A DNA stretch of 50,268 nucleotides from a virus, in IMG/VR virus record IMGVR_UViG_3300009000_000007, positions 1-50,268 of that record. The stretch is one strand, 5' to 3'. The position numbers and the translations under genes were made by a program. Positions 23,822 through 32,270 of the stretch are shown piece after piece. Position 1 is the stretch's first letter. Each line of letters opens with the position of its first letter. A model generated the notes under the pieces. The model worked only from the letters and a program-made list of their open reading frames with translations. It was not told the origin of the DNA and ran no database searches.

Positions 23822-24244
23822 ATGGGCAACCTTGATATGAAGTGGATTAAGGAGCAGCTGCAGGCTGCTCGTGTGAGAAAGCCTGTAGGCGACGCAACCA
23901 TAAAGCTCATCGAAGTTTTTGACGAAATGGAACTGACAGATGAGCACCGTGAAAAAGCAATCGAGATGTTCTCTAAGCTGGCCCTAGGTCACGCTTTTGT
24001 AAAGGATAAGAAAGGCGAAGTCTGGATTCCAGCACGCCCGGGAGATATCCGAGTCTCGGAGATTGTTCGTGTTAGAGCAGACGCTTTCTCAGGAGACATA
24101 GGGACTCTCCACAACGGACGCCAAGGCGTAGTTGTGGGTGTTCGCTACGGTGATGTCATCATCAAGAGCAACGACGGAAAAACTCCTACTCTTGATGGAG
24201 CGCACTACCCGCCTGACAAACTGGAGAAACTGGTCTCAGCATGA
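23822..24244 (+). CDS. Hypothetical protein, early accessory region
   Basis: This 140-residue protein starts at ATG after a strong AAAGGAG. The N-terminal half is helical (KWIKEQLQAARVRKPVGDAT, then ELTDEHREKAIEMFSKLALG). The C-terminal half is beta-rich with V-R-V-R-A-D-A-F-S...G-R-Q-G-V-V-V-G-V-R-Y-G-D-V-I-I-K, which looks like a KOW/SH3-type small barrel. It may be a nucleic-acid or protein binder, but I recognise no family. Its stop overlaps the next start by four bases (ATGA). Confidence 0.65.
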   Translation: MGNLDMKWIKEQLQAARVRKPVGDATIKLIEVFDEMELTDEHREKAIEMFSKLALGHAFVKDKKGEVWIPARPGDIRVSEIVRVRADAFSGDIGTLHNGRQGVVVGVRYGDVIIKSNDGKTPTLDGAHYPPDKLEKLVSA

Positions 24245-24501
24245 CCACAACAGCCACGCTGAAGTTTGTAGTTGAGGGTGACAGCTATCAAGAACTAAAA
24301 GAGCGTGCTGATGCAGCCATCTCAAAGTTTCTTGAAATCTCTGACGAGTTTGACTTTGAAGATGATGACGAAGAGTACGAAGAAGACCCTCCAGCACACA
24401 AAATTGATTACGAGCTTGTTGTGTCTGAAAGCTCCGATATCTCTAGCGACCACCAGTACACAGCCGAAGTAATAGCAAGGATAAAAGATGTCAGACGATG
24501 A
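24241..24501 (+). CDS. Small acidic hypothetical protein
   Basis: An 86-residue protein translationally coupled to both neighbours by overlaps (ATGA upstream, 14 bases downstream). It has an N-terminal beta strand, a helix (ELKERADAAISKFLEI) and then a run of Asp/Glu (DEFDFEDDDEEYEEDPP), followed by two strands. Acidic proteins of this size in phages often mimic DNA or inhibit host enzymes; that is only a possibility here. No family is recognised. Confidence 0.55.
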   Translation: MTTTATLKFVVEGDSYQELKERADAAISKFLEISDEFDFEDDDEEYEEDPPAHKIDYELVVSESSDISSDHQYTAEVIARIKDVRR

Positions 24502-24808
24502 CAAAACGACACCAGCACCAGAACCCGTTCTCCCCCGTGTCGAGGCTCTCAGAGAAGCGGCACGGATTATCGCAGGGGATAGAGATGTTCAGTACGGCGG
24601 ACCAGAAGAGAATCTGACAAGGATTGCAAAAATCTGGTCCGTTCTTTTTGAGCGGGAAATAACAGCCGAAGAAGTTGCCATGGCGATGGTCGGTGTGAAA
24701 CTTGCTCGATTTGTTTCTAAGTCAGGGTTCCAACCAGACACTTGGGTTGACATTGCCGGTTATGCCGGTTGCGGTTATGAAGTAGGGAAGCTAGCGACAG
24801 GAGAATAA
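24488..24808 (+). CDS. DUF6378-like phage protein
   Basis: A 106-residue protein. The segment R-D-V-Q-Y-G-G-P-E-E-N-L, then I-W-S-V-L-F, then an M-x-x-V-K-L-A-R helix and D-I-A-G-Y-A-G-C-G-Y is the pattern of DUF6378, a small phage family with a helical core. It is common next to deoxynucleotide or DNA-modification genes and its activity is unknown. It starts inside the end of the preceding gene, so it is part of the same short operon. Confidence 0.7.
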   Translation: MSDDDKTTPAPEPVLPRVEALREAARIIAGDRDVQYGGPEENLTRIAKIWSVLFEREITAEEVAMAMVGVKLARFVSKSGFQPDTWVDIAGYAGCGYEVGKLATGE

Positions 24809-24815
24809 CTTCGTA

Positions 24816-25109
24816 ATGAGGAAGATGCCATGGGAATTCGATGAGGCTAAGTGTCGAGAAGTCGGAGTTGAAATCTTCTTCAACAAAGACGCAGACGACC
24901 CCGAAAGGGTTGGCTTCCCCTCAGACCACTACCGACAAGCGAAGAAAATCTGCAACACCTGCGTCCATCAAAATGATTGCGCACTGTGGGGAATAGAAAA
25001 CGAACTCCACGGTATGTGGGGAGGGCTGACCCCTAGGGAGCGCAGAACAATGCGTGGAAAAAGCAAAATAAACATTCCTAAGACAATCCCATACTCGCCA
25101 AACAGGTAG
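24816..25109 (+). CDS. WhiB-like transcription factor (first)
   Basis: A 97-residue WhiB-like protein with ATG 24816. C13 and a C-x-x-C...C set (C47, C50 and C56 in ICNTCVHQNDCALWG) supply the four Fe-S ligands. The G-M-W-G-G turn and the following R-E-R-R segment are the sigma-factor/DNA-binding parts. Wbl proteins bind the RNA polymerase sigma factor and are sensitive to oxygen or nitric oxide. Phage copies can redirect host transcription or block superinfection, as WhiBTM4 does in mycobacteria. The start could also be ATG 24825. A weak aggag site lies upstream. Host restriction to Actinobacteria follows from this family. Confidence 0.88.
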   Translation: MRKMPWEFDEAKCREVGVEIFFNKDADDPERVGFPSDHYRQAKKICNTCVHQNDCALWGIENELHGMWGGLTPRERRTMRGKSKINIPKTIPYSPNR

Positions 25110-25118
25110 AATATAAGC

Positions 25119-25427
25119 ATGAGCGCAGAACGGGTTATGGCACCACTGCCAACATGTGAAGCGTGTTGGCTTAAAGACCATACTCAGTGGGAACCCGAAA
25201 GCTGCGACGATGATGGGAACATTCTCATGCGTCTAAAGGGTGTAGACATCCCTCAGAAGTACAACACCCAGACCGTAGAAGTTTGCTCTCAGTGCGGGAA
25301 AATCACTATCTCTGGGATTTACGAACTTCGTGACCCAGAAGCAGACTCTTTCACCAATCAAAAAATTTCTACAATGAGCCGAAACACAGAGGCCCACTTC
25401 GACTTAGAAGAGTCAGAAGAAGAGTAG
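25119..25427 (+). CDS. Small zinc-ribbon-like protein
   Basis: A 102-residue protein of a common actinophage type. C13-E-A-C and C-S-Q-C (near residue 57) form two C-x-x-C pairs separated by about 40 residues, so a zinc ribbon is likely. It begins after a gcat leader without a strong SD. The C-terminal tail is acidic (DLEESEEE). The role is unknown; such proteins are often near Wbl genes. It is followed four bases later by the next gene. Confidence 0.65.
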   Translation: MSAERVMAPLPTCEACWLKDHTQWEPESCDDDGNILMRLKGVDIPQKYNTQTVEVCSQCGKITISGIYELRDPEADSFTNQKISTMSRNTEAHFDLEESEEE

Positions 25428-25431
25428 GCAA

Positions 25432-25776
25432 GTGAAAGACGTTCGTCTGGGAGAGTCCCTTTGGTCCCACTGGGAGGGCGAGGGCTACTTCTCGGAGAAC
25501 CATTCAGACCTCGTGTACGTCACCCACGACCACGTTGAATCCGACAACGAAATCGTGCTTAGAGCCCTAGCCTCGACTCTCCAGAGAGACGGTGTAGTGG
25601 ACTCGCTGGGAGACGGTTTTAAAGCCCTAGAAGGGGCTCTGTGGGACTTTGGATACTCAGGGTATGTAGATGGAGACACCCAACTTTTCGCCTGCGATGA
25701 AGATGGCGAAACCGAGTATGGCGACTATGTAGACCAATCTCTACCAACCACTTGGGTGGAAATTATACAAAACTAG
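25432..25776 (+). CDS. Hypothetical protein, acidic, between the WhiB-like genes
   Basis: A 114-residue protein that starts at GTG 25432 without an obvious SD, so it probably relies on coupling from the previous gene four bases upstream. It has LWSHWEGEGYFSENHSDLV, then a helix (RALASTLQRDG), then an aromatic/Asp-rich region (LWDFGYSGYVDGDTQLF). No catalytic or binding motif is recognised. It may be an anti-host factor, but I cannot support a function. Confidence 0.55.
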   Translation: MKDVRLGESLWSHWEGEGYFSENHSDLVYVTHDHVESDNEIVLRALASTLQRDGVVDSLGDGFKALEGALWDFGYSGYVDGDTQLFACDEDGETEYGDYVDQSLPTTWVEIIQN

Positions 25777-25821
25777 TCCAATATCCCGGATTTATCTCGT
25801 CTAATCTACTATTATGGTGGC

Positions 25822-26361
25822 GTGTGGAAACCTGCCGACAACCTGAAGTGGCAGTCGGATGCTTTGTGCTCCAAACCCCAATTTCGTGAGAACCGAGAAT
25901 GGTTCTTCTCGAAAGAAGCCAACGAGCGCACAGAAGCGAAAAACTTGTGCTACTCGTGTCCGGTACGAGCTCAATGTCTGCAGTGGGCGTTAGAGCACAG
26001 ACAGATTTGGGGCATTTGGGGTGGCAAGGATGAAGTTGAAATTCGCAGAGCTCTCTCCGTGTCTTACAAAGGAGAGGAGACTCGTAGGCGTAGATTCCCC
26101 AACTGTCCGTACTGCAGCGCTCGTCCTTCCAAGTTGGAGACTAGCACTCAGGAGCTGAGCGGTGGCGGTCGTTGGACTACCGCCAAGATTGTGTCCTGCA
26201 CTGTATGCCACTTCTCGTGGAAGAGTCGAACTAGCGTCAATGCTGTTCACGCTTACCAGCACGAACGCCAGCAGCGAGAAGAGAAGAAGCAAAAAGAGCG
26301 GGAGCGCAGGGCTCGTGTCAAGGCTCGGGAAAAAGAGCGGGCTAGGAAGTCTAAGAAGTAA
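25822..26361 (+). CDS. WhiB-like protein fused to a zinc ribbon and basic tail
   Basis: This 179-residue protein begins at GTG 25822. The first ~80 residues are a Wbl domain: C16, then C43-x-x-C46-x5-C52 and the G-I-W-G-G turn. After that come CPYC and CTVC (about residues 94-97 and 130-133), a second zinc-ribbon-like pair, and a strongly basic coiled tail rich in Arg, Lys and Glu (KQKERERRARVKAREKER). A Wbl fused to another metal site is unusual. The start lacks a clear SD and is only 10 bases past a TACTAT stretch (25807-25812), so a very short leader is possible. Its 3' end overlaps the convergent glycosyltransferase gene by 11 bases. Confidence 0.75.
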   Translation: MWKPADNLKWQSDALCSKPQFRENREWFFSKEANERTEAKNLCYSCPVRAQCLQWALEHRQIWGIWGGKDEVEIRRALSVSYKGEETRRRRFPNCPYCSARPSKLETSTQELSGGGRWTTAKIVSCTVCHFSWKSRTSVNAVHAYQHERQQREEKKQKERERRARVKAREKERARKSKK

Positions 26362-27424
26362 TATTTGCCCCGGCGGCTTTTTCACAGAAAACGAGATTGC
26401 TTCTCATTCTCTCATTGTCTGGCTCAAGCTCTACAGCGTTGCGAGCGTACTCAGCGGCTTTCTCATACTCTCCAAGGTTGTACGCAGCGATTGCGGCGTA
26501 GTCCCACGGTGCTGCACCCCATGACTCAGCCTCGCAAAGATATTCCAAAGGCTTTTCTTTAATCTCCAAGGCGCTCTCGGCTGCGTCTAGACACTGACGC
26601 CATTCCTGACGACCGTAGTAAAGCTTTGCAAGGTCTACGAACGGCTCTCTGCGGCCCGGGGCTTCGTCTACTGCTTTTCGGAACCAGTGCTCAGCTTCCG
26701 CTGGTAGGGACTTTCCAATAAAGCGCATTGAAGCAGCACGCTCTGGCTTCCAATGGGCTGTAGGAAGCTCTAGATGCCTCTTCAGCTCAGCGGCAGCTTC
26801 AATGTACTGTCCGTAGAAATACAACTCACGACCGTAGTAGAAAGCGTTCCGGTCGTTGTAGGGGTCTTCCTTGACCGAAAGCGCAAGGAGAGGTAGATAC
26901 TGCGACCTGCTCTTTGTGTTGTCGGGGTGGTGATGTGTCTCCAGCCCATCTACCCAACCCTGAACCTCCTCAATTCCGTAGGAGTAAATGCACTCATGTA
27001 CGGGGTGACGCCAGCGGAACCCCTTACGGGCGTGAATGTGGTCGTAGGAGAACTCAAGACCGGGTGTTCCGTCTTCGTTGAATGACCAGACATGCTTATA
27101 GCGGGGACGGTTGATTCCGTTGTTCCACGCTTCTTCGAGAACTTCTTTCCACCCCGGGGTAATTACTTCATCCATGTCGAGCGACACGCACATGTCGATG
27201 TCGAGAGGAAGTGCAGCGAGCGCTGCATTGCGTGCGTCGTCAAATCGCCAAGGACTGACACGCACATCGACAACATTGATGCCCAACTCACGAGCCTTTT
27301 CCACCGTCCCGTCTGTAGACCCCGTATCAGCGATTAGAAGATAGTCCGCATCTTTAGCGGATTCATACCAACGCTCAACAAACTGCAGCTCATTGAGTGC
27401 GATTGTGTAAATAGCTGTTTTCAT
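26351..27424 (-). CDS. Family 2 glycosyltransferase with TPR repeats
   Basis: This minus-strand protein is a fusion. Residues 1-230 form a GT-A domain, IADTGSTDGTVEKARELG being the nucleotide-binding loop and D-M-D (residues 84-86, CVSLDMDEVIT) the metal-binding D-x-D. A helical, TPR-like domain (WFRKAVDEAP, ALEIKEKPLEY, YEKAAEYARNAVELEPDN) follows. Proteins of this type in phages and bacteria add sugars to surface polymers or proteins. I chose the second ATG (27424) because AGGAG lies six bases from it; the first ATG at 27427 is also possible. The substrate is not evident. It ends the adsorption operon and converges with the WhiB-like gene. Confidence 0.75.
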   Translation of the reverse strand: MKTAIYTIALNELQFVERWYESAKDADYLLIADTGSTDGTVEKARELGINVVDVRVSPWRFDDARNAALAALPLDIDMCVSLDMDEVITPGWKEVLEEAWNNGINRPRYKHVWSFNEDGTPGLEFSYDHIHARKGFRWRHPVHECIYSYGIEEVQGWVDGLETHHHPDNTKSRSQYLPLLALSVKEDPYNDRNAFYYGRELYFYGQYIEAAAELKRHLELPTAHWKPERAASMRFIGKSLPAEAEHWFRKAVDEAPGRREPFVDLAKLYYGRQEWRQCLDAAESALEIKEKPLEYLCEAESWGAAPWDYAAIAAYNLGEYEKAAEYARNAVELEPDNERMRSNLVFCEKAAGANITS

Positions 27425-27438
27425 CATTGTCTCCTATG

Positions 27439-29025
27439 TCACGCTTGCCGAACCGGAGCGGCTTTTTTGAGGTCATTAATAAAATTCATATGAAGAAGAG
27501 ATAAATCAAGGTACTCGTTTTGGACTTCCATTAAAAGTTCGTAGTCTGCTTCGATTGTTTCTGGAACTTCATTGTCTTTATAAAGTTGTTTGTACGTCTT
27601 GCTATTAATTTTTGAAACTCCTTTTGAAACAGAAAGCCAGCTCTCAAGGGAGAAAATATCTCCTTCAAAATCTGTGTATCTGGGGAGTCTGTAATCCCAA
27701 GTTGAAAGAATCTTCTTTAAAGGCTTTGGCGCATTTGATTGTGATTGATAGTGCTTCCAAAAATCTGTGTCTTCTCTTCCACCCATATAGTGCAAGTACA
27801 CGAAGTTAAAAATGTTGTCATTAATCCGACAAGAATATTTATTGAACTCATCAATGCTTTTTTGATTCCGATTTTTAACCAAACCAATATCTTTCAAAGC
27901 ATGTGTTAGCTGCAAAATAGTAGCCCAAATTGATGTAGCTTCAAGAGGCTCTATAAACCCACTTGACAGACCTACAGCAAGGCAGTTCTTCACCCATGGG
28001 GTCTTGTAGTAGCCCGGAGTAAACTTAAAAGATTTTTCCCGAGGCCAGACAGGTTCCTCGCCCAAAAACTCAACAATCTCTGCTTTGGCTTCTTCGTCGG
28101 TCAGATAGTTAGAGTCGAAGACGTAACCGCAGCCATATCTATGCTGTAGAGGAATCTTCCACGACCAGCCGTACTTCATGGCTGTAGACTCGGTGTAAGG
28201 AGCTAAATTATTTAGGTCAACTGGAAGAAAATAAGGCATCGCTGAATCAACAGTGAGATAGGGAGAGTGGTCTTCCCATTCGCTTTGGTAGAGACCCCCT
28301 ATAAGTCTTTTTGCAAAGCCAGTACAGTCAATAAAAAAGTCACCTTCGATGGTCTCTCCGGATTCTAAGTGCAGGGACTCAATTTCTCCGACTGAATTAG
28401 TTGACTCGCTGACCACCTTCCCCTCTATACGGGTAATTTCTCTTTCCTCTGTAGCCACCCTCTTGAAAAAATCAGCCAAAGCGATGGCATCAAAGTGAAC
28501 TGCGTAGTTTGCGTTGTATAGATATTTAAATATCGGGTCGGGAATAATCTGATTATCGTACTCAGGGTGGGGAAGAAACGGTACTTTATTGGCCTCGCTC
28601 AATCGGTCTAGATAGTTGTAATTAGAAAATGGCTTACCTGTCGCCTCACCGTGTGCGAAAAGAACCGAGGTGTCGTACAGATACTGATGGCTGTCAAACG
28701 AAGCGAGTCCTACTTCGTCGCTTGCATTAAACCCGTGATAGTAGTAATCATCACTGCCCTGCCAATTAACAAACTTTATTCCATTTTTAATGGTCGAACT
28801 TGTTTCTTTTACAAGTCTTGACAGAGGAATCTTTACCTTATCTAGGAAATCAATAAACGGAGGAGTAGTACCTTCCCCAGCCCCGAGAACCCCAATAGAG
28901 TCTGATTCCACAAGTACAATTTCAGAAGTAGGAGATTTGTAACGCAAATACAAAGCAGAAATCCACCCTGCCGTACCTCCACCAACAACAACAAATTTAT
29001 ACGGCTTTTTCTCTGCCATCGTCAC
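27439..29025 (-). CDS. Flavin-dependent tryptophan-halogenase-like protein
   Basis: This 528-residue protein has all the marks of the family. G-G-G-T-A-G-W near residue 15 is the FAD-binding loop (G-x-G-x-x-G). W-S-W-K-I-P is the W-x-W-x-I-P motif that separates halogenases from monooxygenases. K80 (SSTIKNGIKFVNW) lies at the place of the catalytic lysine K79 of PrnA. F-I-E-P-L-E-A-T-S corresponds to the conserved E-P-L-E-S-T segment. Such enzymes use reduced flavin and halide to chlorinate or brominate tryptophan or other aromatics. Related genes occur in cyanophages. It starts at GTG 29025, overlapping the methyltransferase stop. No flavin reductase is in the window. Confidence 0.85.
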   Translation of the reverse strand: MTMAEKKPYKFVVVGGGTAGWISALYLRYKSPTSEIVLVESDSIGVLGAGEGTTPPFIDFLDKVKIPLSRLVKETSSTIKNGIKFVNWQGSDDYYYHGFNASDEVGLASFDSHQYLYDTSVLFAHGEATGKPFSNYNYLDRLSEANKVPFLPHPEYDNQIIPDPIFKYLYNANYAVHFDAIALADFFKRVATEEREITRIEGKVVSESTNSVGEIESLHLESGETIEGDFFIDCTGFAKRLIGGLYQSEWEDHSPYLTVDSAMPYFLPVDLNNLAPYTESTAMKYGWSWKIPLQHRYGCGYVFDSNYLTDEEAKAEIVEFLGEEPVWPREKSFKFTPGYYKTPWVKNCLAVGLSSGFIEPLEATSIWATILQLTHALKDIGLVKNRNQKSIDEFNKYSCRINDNIFNFVYLHYMGGREDTDFWKHYQSQSNAPKPLKKILSTWDYRLPRYTDFEGDIFSLESWLSVSKGVSKINSKTYKQLYKDNEVPETIEADYELLMEVQNEYLDLSLLHMNFINDLKKAAPVRQA

Positions 29026-29597
29026 ACCATCTTCCGAACCCAGAACTGATACCCATTAACTAAGACTTCTATTCTGTCTATGTAAATTTGGTAGAAAGCA
29101 TCAATTGCTGCTCTAGGTTCTTTAGATACTCCTAGACCGGCAGACCATTGGTAATCATCGAAAGCCAATATTCCGCCAACTTTGAGACAGTCAAAAGCAT
29201 GAAATCCGTCTTTCAAAACAGACGGAGCGGTGTGGTCTCCGTCTACATAGATAAAATCAAAGAACTGTTGATTGTTCTTGAAGAACCAGTCGCTGGTTCC
29301 CTTAAACTTGACAATTTTTCTTTCTTCACGAGCCTTCTGGGTTTTTGCATCGTAGACAGTCTCTACGGAACCCCAGTTCATCCCATGATGTACCGGCTCG
29401 TCTGAACCCTCCCAAGTGTCAACATCAATAAGAACAGAGTCGGGGTTCTTGAGAAGATTTAGGTACATCCACAGGCTTGCATCCCCTGTGTAAGCACCAA
29501 TCTGAAGAGCCCTAACTGGCGAAGAAGACAGGTCACTCAGATGAGCGTGAAAATTTGCTTGTCCATCGCTGGCGAACCAGTTTGGAAGCTGAGTCAT
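29022..29597 (-). CDS. Class I SAM-dependent methyltransferase (MT24-like)
   Basis: This 191-residue protein starts at ATG 29597 with a GAGAG site seven bases upstream; a TTG at 29609 is less likely. RALQIGAYTGDASLW is the motif I SAM-binding loop, with an acidic residue in L-I-D-V-D, and V-D-G-D-H is the strand-IV acidic motif typical of Methyltransferase_24/O-methyltransferase-like enzymes. The target could be a sugar, an amino acid or an aromatic group. It overlaps the halogenase gene and follows a fibre gene in the same direction, so it is co-expressed with both. No DNA-target-recognition domain is visible. Confidence 0.75.
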   Translation of the reverse strand: MTQLPNWFASDGQANFHAHLSDLSSSPVRALQIGAYTGDASLWMYLNLLKNPDSVLIDVDTWEGSDEPVHHGMNWGSVETVYDAKTQKAREERKIVKFKGTSDWFFKNNQQFFDFIYVDGDHTAPSVLKDGFHAFDCLKVGGILAFDDYQWSAGLGVSKEPRAAIDAFYQIYIDRIEVLVNGYQFWVRKMV

Positions 29598-29626
29598 TAT
29601 TTCTCTCAATCTGTCGTAGTGAAACC

Positions 29627-29632
29627 ACTATA
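29627..29632 (-). promoter_or_regulatory. Extended -10 element (TGT-TATAGT) before the modification cassette
   Basis: TATAGT on the minus strand with TG one base upstream fits an extended -10 and is 30 bases from the methyltransferase ATG. It overlaps a 6-bp inverted repeat (atagtg...cactac). This could let the methyltransferase, halogenase and glycosyltransferase genes be expressed separately from the fibres. Confidence 0.4.
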
Positions 29633-29653
29633 ACAGTTTGAGAGCGCTAAAAA

Positions 29654-30768
29654 CTAGATAGAACTCAGAGATTTGTGAGTAATTGTCCCCACCATTGACG
29701 CAGTGTGGATGCTGCACTGGTAACGATACCCGTTTGAAGCAGCGGTAACCGGAACATTCCAATACACAGTTCCAGAAGTCTGCTCCTGTGCGTTCACATC
29801 AACATTTACCGTTCCGTCTGTGTCGATATGAATTAGACCGCTTTCGATATTCGCAAAACCAGCGCCAGTGTCTTCCTGCAACCTAAACGGATGACTGGAA
29901 AGACCGCTTAGTTTAAAGGCAATAGTTGCTCCACCCAAAGCATAGATAGTTGGGTTGTCTCCGCTATAATGGGAATTAAACTGATAACCGTCTGTTCCGT
30001 TAGCGGTTACAACGAGCTGAGCAATTGCTGGAAGAGCCGCTTCATCATAGCCTCTGTTTGAGTTTGTCGGCTCGTCTAGACCAGTGAAGGTCGTGGTTCC
30101 TGCAGGTCCTGTTGGTCCCGTTGGCCCGCCCAATCCTTGCGGTCCAGTAGGTCCAGTTGGGCCTGTAACAGTGCTGTCTGCACCTTGAGCTCCGGTCGCA
30201 CCTGTGGGCCCCGTAGGTCCGGTAGGTCCTTCCGGCCCTGTAGGACCGTCGGATGGTCCCGTTGGACCTGTAGCTCCTGTGGGACCTGTTGGGCCACCAG
30301 ACGGACCTGTAGCTCCTGTAGCTCCTGTGGGACCTAGAATTGAGCCGATGCTGAGGAACTGAGTGGTTGTTGTATCCCAGACATACAGTTCACCATCTGC
30401 TTCGACAACGTAGGCATCACCAGCCGCACCGCTTCCGGGCAGGTCTCCCGTAGTAGCAACCTCCCCCTTGAGATTTACGGCTGTGCCGTCTTCGCCTTGC
30501 GGTCCAGTCGGGCCAGTAGGACCGTCAGAACCAGTAGGACCGGTGGGACCAGTATCACCAACTGGGCCGGTTGCTCCATCGGCTCCCGTAGGGCCAGTAG
30601 GTCCAGTGGGTCCCGTTGGTCCACCGCTGGGCCCGGTGGGTCCAGTCTCTCCGATAGGGCCAGTCGGACCAGTGACCGAAGGACCAGTAGGTCCAGTCGG
30701 TCCTTGGTCGCCAATGGCTACAGCTTCCCAATCAGCTGATGTGGTGTTATATCGCCTGACTACGCTCA

Positions 30769-30769
<1 letters not shown>
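29654..30769 (-). CDS. Collagen-like fibre with cupredoxin-like tip
   Basis: A 371-residue fibre. Residues about 20-95 and 145-225 are G-X-Y triplets, mostly G-P-T, separated by a short globular module ([12 protein letters not shown], then Y-V-V[10 protein letters not shown]) shared with two other fibres. The C-terminal ~140 residues are beta-rich and hold H293 (SSHPFRLQ), C352, H355 and M359 in [12 protein letters not shown], matching the H...C-x2-H-x3-M spacing of a type 1 copper site. I read this as a cupredoxin-fold head, probably binding copper or merely reusing the fold. The protein is not predicted to be secreted by the host. It is coupled to the upstream fibre by a TAATG overlap. Confidence 0.6.
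30099..30712 (-). repeat. G-P-T-rich collagen-like triplets in the cupredoxin fibre
   Basis: Two blocks of G-x-y triplets, chiefly G-P-T and G-A-T, are broken by the non-collagenous module at about 30350-30480. Threonine in the Y position and many G-P-T runs are typical of phage and bacterial collagen-like fibres. The DNA is repetitive (ggtcctacnggtcc), which also creates false open frames on the other strand. Confidence 0.85.
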
Positions 30770-32196
<1,427 letters not shown>

Positions 32197-32240
32197 TAGA
32201 CAGCCACCGTCACTTTCCTGAGAAATCTAGAACCTAGTTT

Positions 32241-32246
32241 ACTATA
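32241..32246 (-). promoter_or_regulatory. -10-like element (TATAGT) before the jelly-roll fibre
   Basis: TATAGT on the minus strand lies 45 bases before the fibre ATG and 25 bases after the subtilase stop. The same hexamer precedes the methyltransferase gene. No convincing -35 is seen. Confidence 0.35.
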
Positions 32247-32270
32247 ATTCATCTCCGCCGACTCTCTTCC

